Of a DNA stretch of 64,000 nucleotides, positions 55,044 to 63,920 are shown in pieces. Location of the stretch: assembly GCF_011320225.1 (NCBI RefSeq), contig NZ_JAAOEN010000004.1, positions 508,671 through 572,670 on the forward strand, written 5' to 3'. The translations under genes and the position numbers were made by a program. This DNA is from Phytoactinopolyspora limicola. Lineage in GTDB: Bacteria > Actinomycetota > Actinomycetes > Jiangellales > Jiangellaceae. A model generated the notes under the pieces. The model had not been told where the DNA came from and ran no database searches. It saw nothing but the letters and a program-made list of their open reading frames with translations. Each line of letters starts with the position of its first letter. Position 1 is the stretch's first letter.

Positions 55044-56446
55044 GACTGCCTCCGATCGGCCAGCCCGAGATCGGCGATGAGCTTGGTGATGTCCGCGTGT
55101 GCGGTCTCGAGTGCGTCCTCGATGTCCTGGCCCTGCAGCGCCTTCTCCATGGCGGCGCCGAAGGCGAGGCTCACTTCCCAGTCGTACGTGGGTTCGAGCA
55201 CCTGATAGGGCACCACCTCTTCGGTCATGACGTCGAGCCACGGGTTCACCGACGTGTCGCGCTCGGCGATGGCCTCGGTCACCGAGACTCGCGGCGAGAA
55301 CTTGGTGTAGTTGGTGCCGTCGAAGTAGTCCAGTGGGACGTCGACGTCTTCCGCGAGCAGCCACGAGATAGCCCGGGCGGCTTCAGTCGGGTGCTCGGAC
55401 TTGGCGTCCACCCCCAGCGACCAGCCACCCAGCGTGCCGGTGGTCTTCGTCAGGTCGCCGTCCAGTGACGGGAGCGGCGCGACCTGGATGTCGTCGATGA
55501 TGTCGGGGTAGTCGAGCAGCAGTTGGCTGATCGCCCATGAGCCCGTGGCCATCATAGCGAGTTTGCCCTCACCGAGTGGTTGAGCGTCGCCGTACGGCGA
55601 GAGCGGCTGTTTGGCTAACAGGCCATCCGCGGCCAGCCGCTGGTAGGTCTCCAGCAGCTGGCGGTAGCCGTCGTCGTCCGCGAGAGACGTCGACCAGTCG
55701 TCGCTGATCGGGAAGTGTCCGGTGGCGTTGATCTGCAGACCCCACGTCGACCACGACAGCTCGATCCCGGTCTGGGCGGTCTGGAACGCGACGATGCCGG
55801 AATGGGCCGCCTTGAGCGCCGTCGCGGCGTCGATCAGCTCCGCCCACGATTCCGGTGGCGAGTCCGGATCCAGCCCGGCCTGCTCAAACAGATCGGTCCG
55901 GTAGAACAGCAATGAGCTGGGCTCGTACAGCATCGGATACGCGTAGTGCTCCGCTCCTTCGGTGACCGCATCGAGGAAGCGCTCGTCGAGATCCGCCCAC
56001 CGGTCGGCGTCGATCAGGTCGGTGATGGGGGCCAGCTCACCATTGCGGGCTTTGGGGAGAACCGCGGAGTAGTTCATCGTGTAGAGGTCTGGTGCGTTGC
56101 CGGCGGCTTGGGCGGCTTTCAGCTTCTGCTCCCACGCGTCGCCGGGTACCACGGTGAGCTTGACCTGCACGTCGTCCTGGGCGGCGTTGAATGCGTCGAC
56201 CTTCGACTTGTACCAGGCGTTGTCCGCCTCGCTGAACTGGTTCTGCCACATTTCGACGACGACCGCCGTCGCGGCATCGTCGCCGCCGACATCACCGTCG
56301 CTGGTCGGATCGTTGCCGCCGCTGGTCGGATCGTTGCCGCCGGCCGGCTGGCCAGGCGTGCCGCTCCCGCAAGCCGCGAGCACAAGCCCCGCGCCCACGG
56401 CCAGGGCGACGCCCACTCTTCTCCGGTGCCTTCTCCTCACGCCCAT
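55040..56446 (-). CDS. Carbohydrate ABC transporter binding lipoprotein (family 1)
   Basis: A 468-residue MalE/UgpB-type lipoprotein with lipobox LAAC (Cys26), a Gly/Asn/Asp linker with two copies of GGNDPTS, and the solute-binding domain from ~62 (VVVEMWQNQFSEADNAWYKS; LYEPSSLLFYRTDLFEQAGL). First gene of the unit containing two DUF4185 genes. The permeases are encoded in the next unit. The LacI-type palindrome at 56516 lies 70 bases upstream of its ATG. Confidence 0.9.
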   Translation of the reverse strand: MGVRRRHRRRVGVALAVGAGLVLAACGSGTPGQPAGGNDPTSGGNDPTSDGDVGGDDAATAVVVEMWQNQFSEADNAWYKSKVDAFNAAQDDVQVKLTVVPGDAWEQKLKAAQAAGNAPDLYTMNYSAVLPKARNGELAPITDLIDADRWADLDERFLDAVTEGAEHYAYPMLYEPSSLLFYRTDLFEQAGLDPDSPPESWAELIDAATALKAAHSGIVAFQTAQTGIELSWSTWGLQINATGHFPISDDWSTSLADDDGYRQLLETYQRLAADGLLAKQPLSPYGDAQPLGEGKLAMMATGSWAISQLLLDYPDIIDDIQVAPLPSLDGDLTKTTGTLGGWSLGVDAKSEHPTEAARAISWLLAEDVDVPLDYFDGTNYTKFSPRVSVTEAIAERDTSVNPWLDVMTEEVVPYQVLEPTYDWEVSLAFGAAMEKALQGQDIEDALETAHADITKLIADLGLADRRQS

Positions 56447-56515
56447 CCTCCTTTGATGATTCCGTGCACGAGCGGGACGCCGGCTGGGTCGCCCGGATAC
56501 CCGATCTAGATGTCG

Positions 56516-56529
56516 AGTAATCGATTACT
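56516..56529. promoter_or_regulatory. LacI-type operator upstream of the D-arabinan locus
   Basis: AGTAATCGATTACT is a perfect 14-bp palindrome with central CG. It is upstream of the binding-protein gene and 367 bases ahead of the divergent LacI gene. This 450-base gap (56447-56896) otherwise holds a C-rich stretch (56590-56670) and the short-hairpin array. Confidence 0.8.
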
Positions 56530-56674
56530 GAGATGACAGAGTAAGGGCAATCGAGCCGACCTAGCGATACCGACACCGAATCGTGACCACCGCAGCGGCG
56601 CCCCTACCCCGGCGCCACCACCCCGCCGCCCCTACCCCGGCGCCCCACCCACCGCCACCGCCCCATCGCCGGCA

Positions 56675-56846
56675 GCAAGCCTCCTTACGGCCCCCACCCG
56701 GGCGCCATAAGCTTCCTTACTGTCGCCCTGGCAACCACAAGCCTCCTTACTGCTCAACCCCGGTCGCCATAAGCTTCCTTACTGTCGCCCTGGCAACCAC
56801 AAGCCTCCTTATGGCCATCACATCGGCGCAGCACGCCTCCTTGTGG
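56675..56846. repeat. Array of six short hairpins with CCTCCTTA
   Basis: Six units, at 56675, 56705, 56735, 56767, 56797 and 56831, follow the plan CCAYAAG-CYTC-CTTAYGG; the best is CCACAAGCCTCCTTATGG. Two successive units form a 62-bp higher-order repeat, with 47 identical bases at 56703-56749 and 56765-56811. The loop/right arm contains CCTCCTTA, complementary to a consensus Shine-Dalgarno. Related units stand at 36374-36452. Confidence 0.85.
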
Positions 56847-56896
56847 CGACGAGTACCCATAGGCTTTGCGCGAGAACGCGAAGGAGTGATCCGGCC

Positions 56897-57862
56897 ATGA
56901 CACGCATCGCTGACGTCGCCCGCCGGGCAGGTGTCTCTACCGCGACGGTCTCGCGGGTACTCAACGGCAAACAGGTGCGTGACGATCTGGCCGTCGCCGT
57001 ACGCCAAGCCGTCGACGAACTGGACTACTCCCCCGACCGCACCGCGCGGTCCCTGCGCCGGCGGCACAGTGACGTCATCGCCCTGGTCCTGCCCGACATT
57101 GAGAACCCGTTCTTCACCTCGCTGGCCCGCGGTGTCGAAGATGTCGCCCAGGATGCCGGGTACTCCGTCGTGCTGTGTAATACCGACGACGTCCCCGCCA
57201 AAGAAGAGCGCTACCTCACCATCGCCGAGAGCGAGAACATGGCCGGCGTCGTCATCGCACCCGCGAGCACCAGTCCACGACTCGGGGCGCTGATGAGTCG
57301 CGGGCGTGGCATCGTTGTCGTCGACCGCAGAGTGCCGGACGCGGTTGATCAGGTCACCTTCGACAACGTAGGGCTGGCCTGCCGCGCCACCCGCGACCTC
57401 ATCGCCGACGGCCATACTCGCATCGCCTGCGTCACCGGCCCGGCCACCACGAGCACCGCTGCGGATCGTGCCGCCGGATGGCGCCAGGCCATGGCCGAAG
57501 CGGGGCTCACCGCCGACGACGAGTTGCTGGTTCATGCCAACTTCCGGGTCGACGGCGGCCAGGCGGCGATGCAATCCCTGTTGGCCTTGGACCCGCCGCC
57601 GCATGCCGTGCTGGCCACCAACAACCTCGTCGGGGTCGGCGTCTTGAAGACCCTCGCCGAACACAGCGCCGCCGACCAGTTCGGCGTAGGCATCATCGGC
57701 GATCTACCGTTCGCGACGTCGCGAACCACGGACATTTCGTTGACTCCGCTGCACCCACGGGAGATGGGCCTGACGGCGGCCCGAATGCTCGTCGAACGCA
57801 TCCGCGGACTCGACGCGCCACCTCGTATCGTGCAACCCGAGCCGCCCCCAGCGCCCCAGTGA
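56897..57862 (+). CDS. LacI-family regulator of the D-arabinan locus
   Basis: A 321-residue repressor: helix-turn-helix TRIADVARRAGVSTATVSRV (2-21) and hinge DRTARSLRR, then a sugar-binding domain (ALVLPDIENPFFTSLARGVE). AAGGAG lies ten bases before the ATG at 56897. It stands between the divergent binding-protein/DUF4185 unit and the isomerase gene, both preceded by AATCGATT-type palindromes. I infer that it binds those sites and is released by a D-arabinose-related sugar. Its TGA is within an inverted repeat. Confidence 0.88.
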   Translation: MTRIADVARRAGVSTATVSRVLNGKQVRDDLAVAVRQAVDELDYSPDRTARSLRRRHSDVIALVLPDIENPFFTSLARGVEDVAQDAGYSVVLCNTDDVPAKEERYLTIAESENMAGVVIAPASTSPRLGALMSRGRGIVVVDRRVPDAVDQVTFDNVGLACRATRDLIADGHTRIACVTGPATTSTAADRAAGWRQAMAEAGLTADDELLVHANFRVDGGQAAMQSLLALDPPPHAVLATNNLVGVGVLKTLAEHSAADQFGVGIIGDLPFATSRTTDISLTPLHPREMGLTAARMLVERIRGLDAPPRIVQPEPPPAPQ

Positions 57863-57923
57863 TGGTTGCCGCATTCTGCCGCTGATTCCACTGGTCAGCG
57901 GGCACGAAACTGGCAACGATCAC
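57859..57923. terminator. Hairpin of the GTGATCGTTGCC family at the LacI gene end
   Basis: GTGATGGTTGCC (57859-57870, including the LacI stop codon) pairs with GGCAACGATCAC (57912-57923) with one mismatch, and inside it TGCCGCTGA pairs with TCAGCGGGCA. The right arm with CACGAAACTGGC resembles the element at the right window edge. It probably ends the regulator transcript. The rest of 57924-58152 holds an operator and an untranslated leader. Confidence 0.65.
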
Positions 57924-57972
57924 CCGACCAGTGCGCAGGATCCACCAGACCTCGGAGCGGCACGGTTGCCTT

Positions 57973-57986
57973 AGCAATCGATTTCT
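57973..57986. promoter_or_regulatory. LacI-type operator upstream of the isomerase gene
   Basis: AGCAATCGATTTCT shares 11 of 14 positions with the perfect site at 56516. It is 167 bases ahead of the isomerase ATG, giving a long leader if the promoter is here. Confidence 0.65.
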
Positions 57987-58152
57987 GACATTCTGAGCGC
58001 GTGCCGCAGCTCGCCTTCCGCGATCTCCTACCCGGCGACACGAGGCGGGGCGCACGCCTCCGCGGCACGGCCCTGAGCCAACAAAGTGACGCCCATGACA
58101 TCGGACCTGGATCCCGTATCCACGGACCGATCGGACACACTCGAGGAGCCGC

Positions 58153-59793
58153 ATGTCCCCTTACGCCGTGCCACAGTCGCCCCCGACGCTTGCCGCTCCC
58201 GCGCAGACGGCGTACCTGATCGCCAGCGGCGACCTGCGTGAGTCCGCGAACATCGCCGGTTGGCCAACGCAGGTCGCGTTGGAACGGATCCTGACCGATA
58301 CGTTCGCGACGCACGGCTGGAAGATCGTCCGCGCCAACGACGTCGATCCCGCAACCGGGCATGGCTTCATCAGTAGCCAGCGCATGGGCCTCGAGGTGTT
58401 CCGCGCCATTCCCCCGGACGCGCCGTTGATCGTCGCCGAGGCGGTGTGGCAATACAGCCATCACGTCCTGGCCGGGTTGCGCACCCACCGGGGCCCGATC
58501 CTGACCGCGGCGAACTTCGCCGGCGACTGGCCCGGACTCGTCGGGCTGCTCGGGCTCAACTCCGGGCTGACCAAGATGGGGCGGGATTACTCGACGATCT
58601 GGACCGTCGACGGGACCGACCAGTGGTTCCAGGACGCCATCCGCTCATGGATCCAGACCGGCACGATCACCCACGACGACTCCCATGTACATCCGCTGCC
58701 GCCCCTACCGGCCAGCCCGGAGAGAGAACTCGGCTACACGCTGGCCGACCAGCTCCTGCGGGAGAAGGCGATCATCGGCGTGTTCGACGAAGGCTGCATG
58801 GGTATGTACAACGCGATCTTCGACGACGAGTTGCTCAACCACACCGGCATCTACAAGGAACGGCTGTCGCAGAGCGCACTGTGGGCGGAGATGCAGACCG
58901 TCCCCGACGCCGAGGCAGACGCCGTCGGCAACTGGCTGGCCGACGCGGGGATGACCTTCCGGCTCGGCACCGACGAGGCCACCGAGCTGACCGAGACCCA
59001 GCTGCGCTGGCAGTACAAGATGTACATCGCTGCGCTGCGCATCGCCGACGACTTCGGACTGGATGCGGTAGGCATCCAATACCAACAAGGGCTCAAAGAT
59101 CTCGCACCAGCATCGGACCTGGCCGAGGGGTTGCTCAACAACGTCGAACGGCCACCGGTACGCAGCCGCGACGGCCAGCGAGTGTTGTGGGAAGGCCGCC
59201 CGCTGCCCCACTTCAACGAGGCCGACGAAGGAGTCGCCGTCGACGCCCTGGTGACCAACCGGATCTGGACCGCGATGGGCTTCGACCCGGCGACCACGCT
59301 GCACGACGTGCGCTGGGGCGAGGATTACGACGGCCAGTTCGTGTGGGTGTTCGAGATCTCCGGGTCCGTCCCGCCGTCACACTTCGAGGACGGTTACGCC
59401 TCCGCGGAGGGCTGGCGGCAGAATCCGGTCTTCTTCCCCGCTGGTGGCAGCACCATCAACGGTGTCTCTAAGGCGGGCGAGATCGTCTGGTCCCGCGTGT
59501 ACATCGCGGAGGGAGTGCTCCAGGTGGATATTGGGCGCGGTTCCGCTGTGTCGCTACCCGACGACGAGACCCGCCGGCGTAAGGACGCCACCAACCCGGA
59601 GTGGCCCATCATGCATGCGGTGTTGCATGGCGTGTCGCGGGACCAGTTCATGGCCCGGCACAAGGCCAACCACATCCAGGTCGCCTATACACCCACCGCC
59701 GAGGCGGCCGACCGCGCCATGACCGTCAAGGCCGCCATGTTCGACGCCCTCGGTCTGACCGTCCACGTGTGTGGCGACACCACGCTCAGCTAG
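58153..59793 (+). CDS. L-fucose/D-arabinose isomerase-family protein
   Basis: A 546-residue protein related to FucI/AraA-type metal-dependent ketol isomerases. It has AVWQYSHHVLAGLRTHRGPI, NFAGDWPGLVGLLGLNSGL, IIGVFDEGCMGMYNAI with candidate Glu/Asp metal ligands, and a C-terminal RHKANHIQVAYTP with a candidate ligand His. L-fucose isomerases also convert D-arabinose to D-ribulose; beside GH183/GH172-type genes, D-arabinose is the more likely substrate. GAGGAG precedes the ATG. No ribulokinase gene follows in the window, so the next step is encoded elsewhere. Confidence 0.8.
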   Translation: MSPYAVPQSPPTLAAPAQTAYLIASGDLRESANIAGWPTQVALERILTDTFATHGWKIVRANDVDPATGHGFISSQRMGLEVFRAIPPDAPLIVAEAVWQYSHHVLAGLRTHRGPILTAANFAGDWPGLVGLLGLNSGLTKMGRDYSTIWTVDGTDQWFQDAIRSWIQTGTITHDDSHVHPLPPLPASPERELGYTLADQLLREKAIIGVFDEGCMGMYNAIFDDELLNHTGIYKERLSQSALWAEMQTVPDAEADAVGNWLADAGMTFRLGTDEATELTETQLRWQYKMYIAALRIADDFGLDAVGIQYQQGLKDLAPASDLAEGLLNNVERPPVRSRDGQRVLWEGRPLPHFNEADEGVAVDALVTNRIWTAMGFDPATTLHDVRWGEDYDGQFVWVFEISGSVPPSHFEDGYASAEGWRQNPVFFPAGGSTINGVSKAGEIVWSRVYIAEGVLQVDIGRGSAVSLPDDETRRRKDATNPEWPIMHAVLHGVSRDQFMARHKANHIQVAYTPTAEAADRAMTVKAAMFDALGLTVHVCGDTTLS

Positions 59794-59800
59794 GACGGAG

Positions 59801-59878
59801 TGGAGTTGGTGCACCGGCGGAGTGATGGATGTGTTGCCAGGGCGACACCTACTCCGCTCCGCCGGTGCACCAACTCCA
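59801..59878. terminator. 21-bp inverted repeat filling a convergent gene junction
   Basis: TGGAGTTGGTGCACCGGCGGA (first 20 bases at 59801-59820, last at 59821) is perfectly complementary to 59858-59878, with a further GGAGT/ACTCC pairing inside. It starts seven bases after the isomerase stop and ends at the stop of the convergent permease gene. A two-way terminator is the simple reading. Confidence 0.7.
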
Positions 59879-61624
59879 TTACAGCTGCCGGTTGCGAAGC
59901 CGGACCCGCCAGCGGTCCACCAGGAGAATGGCAGCCGTACTGGTGAAGATGACGATGACGGTCATGGCCATCGCCTGCGGCCGGTTCCCCTGGTCGAACT
60001 GGTTCAGGATCCACGGCGAGACGAGGTTGACCGAGGGCGGCCGCACGAGGCTCGACGCCACCAGTTCGCGGATCCCGATCACGAACGCCAGCAACCAACC
60101 AGCCACCACACCCGGCATGAGCAGCGGCAACAACACCCGCCGGGTGCTTGTCCACCCGCTCGCGCCGGAGACGACGGCGGCCTCGAGTAGCCGGTCGCTG
60201 ATCTGGATCCGGACCGCTTTGACGTTCTGGATCACCAGCGGCAGGAAGATGACGACGTAGGCGAGGATGAGTATCCCGTAGGTGTTGTACGGGCTCCACG
60301 GCATCCACGGGGCGTTCCACAGGAAGATGAATCCCAGCGCGAGCACGATGGTCGGCACGGTGTCGGGTGCCACGGACAAGAAATCGATGCCCCGCGCTGT
60401 CGCCGTCCGCCGCCGGTTGGTGAGCAGCGCGAACATCGTACCGAGGATCGTCGTGACGGTCGCGGCCACCAGCGCGAGCCAGACACTGGTCGTCAGTGCG
60501 TCCATGCCACCCCCGCCGGGAGTCAGGACGTCGGCGAAGTGGTCGAGGGTGAGGTTGTCCCACGCCACACCGCGCGAGCGGAGGTTCGTCAAAGCTCCGG
60601 TGACGACGACGAAACCTGGCAGCACCGCGGTGACCACCATGGTGGACCCGATCCAGCACCAGGCGACGGCCACCGCCCACGGCTTCAACCCAACGGTGGT
60701 CATCCGCTGCGCCCGGATGCCGACCGTCCGATCGGCCTGCCGCGCCACGAACCACTGCTGGACTGCCCAGACGGTGATCCCGATCCCCAGCAGGATGCTG
60801 GCCATCGCGGCTGCGTGCGGAAAGTTCAGCGGATCGATCGTGACGTCTTCGTGGATCTTGCTGACCAGGACCGGAAAGCCGATCTGGTTGCCCAACGTCA
60901 CCGGCGTCCCGAACTCCCCGGCGGCGCGGACGAAGACGAGCAGGATACCCATCGAGTAGCCGCTGGAGATCAGTGGCACGAGGACTTTGCCGAACCGGCG
61001 CCACACCGAGGCCCCATGGACGGATGCCGCCTCGTCCATAGTCGCTCCGACCCGGTCCAGGCTGTTGCGCAGGATCAGGTACAGGAAGGGAAAGACCTCC
61101 GACCCCATAACGATGGCCATCCCCGCAGGAGTGGCGAAGACGTCCTGCACCAGCCCACCGACCGGACCAAGCCAACTCTCGGCCAGGCCGCCGCGCCGGG
61201 TGAACTCCATCCACGCCAGCGCGCTGATGTACGGGGGCGTCATGAACGGCACCAGGACGGCGACGTCGATCCACCCGAACCGTCGGAACCGGGTACGCGA
61301 CATCAGAAACGCCAGCGGTGCGGCCAGCAGCGTCGCGACGACGATGACCATCAGGCCGAGCACAACCGTATTGGTGACGACCTCGAGGTTGCTGGACTCC
61401 AGCAGCGCGCCGAGCTCACCCGGCTGGCCCCGGTGCCCGGTGACGGCCCGCACCACCACCAGGAACAACGGCCAGGCGACGAGCACCCCTAGAAGCAGCA
61501 GCGACGCCACCGAGGCGAGGCCGACCGGCGACCTCCAACGGCTACCCGGCCGGCGGCCGCCGCCCGCCCCTGAAGCTGGGGCGGGCGGCCCGGTTGCACT
61601 TCTCCTGGTCGACGCGGGCGGCAT
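59879..61624 (-). CDS. Fbp-type ABC transporter permease (two fused domains)
   Basis: A 581-residue permease with twelve hydrophobic segments, made of two homologous halves as in iron(III)/thiamine/phosphonate-type importers (FbpB-like). Each half has an EAA-type loop: MDEAASVHGASVWRRFGKVL in the first, LLEAAVVSGASGWTSTRRVL in the second. The ATG at 61624 has GGAGGGG ten bases ahead. It is the last gene after the ATPase and binding protein. Its stop touches the inverted repeat shared with the isomerase gene. Confidence 0.87.
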   Translation of the reverse strand: MPPASTRRSATGPPAPASGAGGGRRPGSRWRSPVGLASVASLLLLGVLVAWPLFLVVVRAVTGHRGQPGELGALLESSNLEVVTNTVVLGLMVIVVATLLAAPLAFLMSRTRFRRFGWIDVAVLVPFMTPPYISALAWMEFTRRGGLAESWLGPVGGLVQDVFATPAGMAIVMGSEVFPFLYLILRNSLDRVGATMDEAASVHGASVWRRFGKVLVPLISSGYSMGILLVFVRAAGEFGTPVTLGNQIGFPVLVSKIHEDVTIDPLNFPHAAAMASILLGIGITVWAVQQWFVARQADRTVGIRAQRMTTVGLKPWAVAVAWCWIGSTMVVTAVLPGFVVVTGALTNLRSRGVAWDNLTLDHFADVLTPGGGGMDALTTSVWLALVAATVTTILGTMFALLTNRRRTATARGIDFLSVAPDTVPTIVLALGFIFLWNAPWMPWSPYNTYGILILAYVVIFLPLVIQNVKAVRIQISDRLLEAAVVSGASGWTSTRRVLLPLLMPGVVAGWLLAFVIGIRELVASSLVRPPSVNLVSPWILNQFDQGNRPQAMAMTVIVIFTSTAAILLVDRWRVRLRNRQL

Positions 61625-61644
61625 CGTTGGTCGACCCCTCCGCG

Positions 61645-62742
61645 CTACAGGTAACGCTCGACGAACTCGGCGAGGACGTCGGCACCCGCGGCCCCGACCT
61701 CGTCCCACGTGAAGTTCAGCTGCGCGACGTCGTCGAAGGCGACCATGCCGCCACCGACCGGCACATCGGGCCGCGCGGGGATCATGTAGTGGCCAACCGA
61801 GATCGCCTGTCCTTCCGCGGAGAACATGAAGTCCACGAAGGCCTCGGCGGCATCGGCGTTCTCACTCGACTCCATGATGAACACCGGCCGCGGGGTCACC
61901 GTGGTGCCGCTCTCGGGGAGGACAACCGCGACCGACTCCCCGGCGTCCAGCGCGGCGTACCCCGAGTAGTCGACCCCACCCAGCACGGCCGCGTACGAGC
62001 CGGCCAGCACCCGGTCCAGAGCGGGGCCGTTGGCGCCCTCGACGTGCAGGCCGTTGGCGAAGAGGTCATCGAACAACGCCCACGTGTCCTCCTCGCCCCA
62101 GTCGGTGATCATGGCGGCGATCAGGTCCCGGGCGGTGCCGGACTCACGTGGATCCGGCATGGTCACGAGCCCTTCCCACTCGGGGCCGGCGAGGTCGGCC
62201 CAGTCGGTAGGTTCACCGTCGGCCAACTCGGTGTTGACGACCAGTCCGAGCGCCGAGCCGTCTCTCCCGGTGAACCGTCCGTCGGGATCGGACCAGCCGT
62301 CGTTGACCTCCGACGCCGTCGCAGGAACATAGGGGCGCACCTGGCCCTCACCGGCATAACGGGCGACGGGCCCCCAGGAGGCCAGGTATACGAGATCGGC
62401 TTGCGGGTTGTCCCATTCGGCGTCCAGCCGGGCGGTGATCCGGCCCGAGACGTCGGCGTACTTGTCGACGGTGACGTCGGTTTTCGCCTCGAAGGCGTCG
62501 ATCAGCTCGTCGGTCAAGCCTTGCGGGTTGGCCGAGTAGAGCGTGATCGATCCGGATAGGCCCTCCGGCGCCACCCATTCGTCGACGTTGGAGACCGTCG
62601 TCGTGTCGTCGTCCGTCGTGGATTCCGCATCGGACGACGAGCCGTCGTCGCCGCCGCACGCGGTCAGGGCGACCGCTACGGCCAGGCCACCGGCGACAAC
62701 GCCGGCAAAACGGGCACGGATGACCGGCTTGAATAGCCTCAC
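61645..62742 (-). CDS. Fbp-type ABC transporter binding lipoprotein
   Basis: A 365-residue solute-binding lipoprotein with lipobox ALTAC (Cys29) and an acidic Ser/Thr/Asp linker. SITLYSANPQGLTDELIDAF and ADLVYLASWGPVARYAGEGQ match the FbpA/2-aminoethylphosphonate/thiamine group. The adjacent Tyr pair that binds ferric iron in FbpA is not seen, so iron is not certain; phosphonate or another small anion is possible. GTG start at 62742 with AAGGA six bases ahead. Confidence 0.83.
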   Translation of the reverse strand: MRLFKPVIRARFAGVVAGGLAVAVALTACGGDDGSSSDAESTTDDDTTTVSNVDEWVAPEGLSGSITLYSANPQGLTDELIDAFEAKTDVTVDKYADVSGRITARLDAEWDNPQADLVYLASWGPVARYAGEGQVRPYVPATASEVNDGWSDPDGRFTGRDGSALGLVVNTELADGEPTDWADLAGPEWEGLVTMPDPRESGTARDLIAAMITDWGEEDTWALFDDLFANGLHVEGANGPALDRVLAGSYAAVLGGVDYSGYAALDAGESVAVVLPESGTTVTPRPVFIMESSENADAAEAFVDFMFSAEGQAISVGHYMIPARPDVPVGGGMVAFDDVAQLNFTWDEVGAAGADVLAEFVERYL

Positions 62743-62771
62743 GGAGTGTCCTTTCGTGTGTGGTGAGATCG

Positions 62772-63776
62772 CTAGTCGGCGAGCTCGATGAGGTCGTCGT
62801 GGCTGATGTGGAGAGTGACGACGTCGCCGGGTGTCCGGCCGGACGTCGCATACACCAGCCAGTCCGGTGTGTCCGGCACCGAACACCGCAGCTCGTATCG
62901 GCCCCCGACGTAGCTGCACGCCTCGACCTGCGCCTTGATGTCGATGGTGTCGGCCTCGCCGGGGCCATCAGCGATGCCGACGTGTTCCGGGCGGACGCCG
63001 ACCACCCGCCCACTGGCGACGGGGGTACGTGTGCTGTGTGGTGGCAACGTGTTGAAGCGTCCAACGAACCGAGCGACGAACGTGTCGACGGGCCGCTGAT
63101 ACAGCGTCTCCGGAGCGTCGGCCTGGACCAGCCGCCCGTCGTACATGACGAGTACCCGGTCGGACATCGACATGGCTTCGGTCTGGTCGTGGGTGACGTA
63201 GACCGTCGTAATCTGGAGCTTTCGGGTCAGTGCCGCCAGCTCGGCGCGCAGCTCGACCCGCAGCGACGCGTCGAGTGCGGACAGAGGTTCGTCCATCAGC
63301 AGGAGATCGGGCCGGCCGACGACGGCCCGGGCGAACGCCACTCGCTGCTGCTGCCCGCCGGACAGCTGGTGTGGCCGGCGGTGCGCCAGCGCGCCGAGCT
63401 GGACCAACTCCAACGCCTGGGCTACCGCGGCGTCAAGGTCGGACGTCTCGCGGCGGGCGCGGAGCGGGAAAGCGACGTTCTCGAACACCGTCAGGTGCGG
63501 CCACAGGGCGAGGTCCTGGAAGACCATGCCGAGCCGCCGCGCCCGCGCCGACACCATCACCTTGGCGGTGGCGTCGACGACGACCTTCGACCCGAAGGTG
63601 ATCCGGCCGCGTTCCGGTGTCTCAAGCCCGGCGAGACAGCGCAGCAGCGTCGATTTCCCACACCCGGAAGGACCGAGGATGCTGACGAATTCACCGTCGG
63701 CGATGGTGACGTCCACCGGATGCAGTGCAACGACGTCGGCGTACGACTTGCCCACTCCCGTGAGCTCGATATGCAC
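62772..63776 (-). CDS. Fbp/Pot-type ABC transporter ATPase
   Basis: A 334-residue ATPase with Walker A GPSGCGKST (~35-43), signature LSGGQQQRVAFARA, Walker B LLLMDEPLSALD, His switch YVTHDQTEA and a C-terminal TOBE-like domain (GVRPEHVGIADGP). GTG start at 63776 with AGGAGG four bases ahead; the open frame upstream is not supported. First gene of the three-gene importer operon. Confidence 0.88.
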   Translation of the reverse strand: MHIELTGVGKSYADVVALHPVDVTIADGEFVSILGPSGCGKSTLLRCLAGLETPERGRITFGSKVVVDATAKVMVSARARRLGMVFQDLALWPHLTVFENVAFPLRARRETSDLDAAVAQALELVQLGALAHRRPHQLSGGQQQRVAFARAVVGRPDLLLMDEPLSALDASLRVELRAELAALTRKLQITTVYVTHDQTEAMSMSDRVLVMYDGRLVQADAPETLYQRPVDTFVARFVGRFNTLPPHSTRTPVASGRVVGVRPEHVGIADGPGEADTIDIKAQVEACSYVGGRYELRCSVPDTPDWLVYATSGRTPGDVVTLHISHDDLIELAD

Positions 63777-63920
63777 GCCGCCTCCTGGCCGTTGTTCGGT
63801 GGAGCGCGTCGTTGGGCCCCGTGGGGCCGCTGCCCCTCGACTCAGGAGTGTTCCGGCGCTGGTTGAACGGCCGTCGAACACGTGGCGAGCCGGACACGAA
63901 CAACAACCGCCGTCTCCCTC

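Noticed and set aside
61645..62742. Firm call as ferric-iron binding protein
   Set aside because: The adjacent tyrosines used by FbpA to bind iron are not visible, and the same transporter class also carries phosphonates and thiamine, so the substrate is left open.
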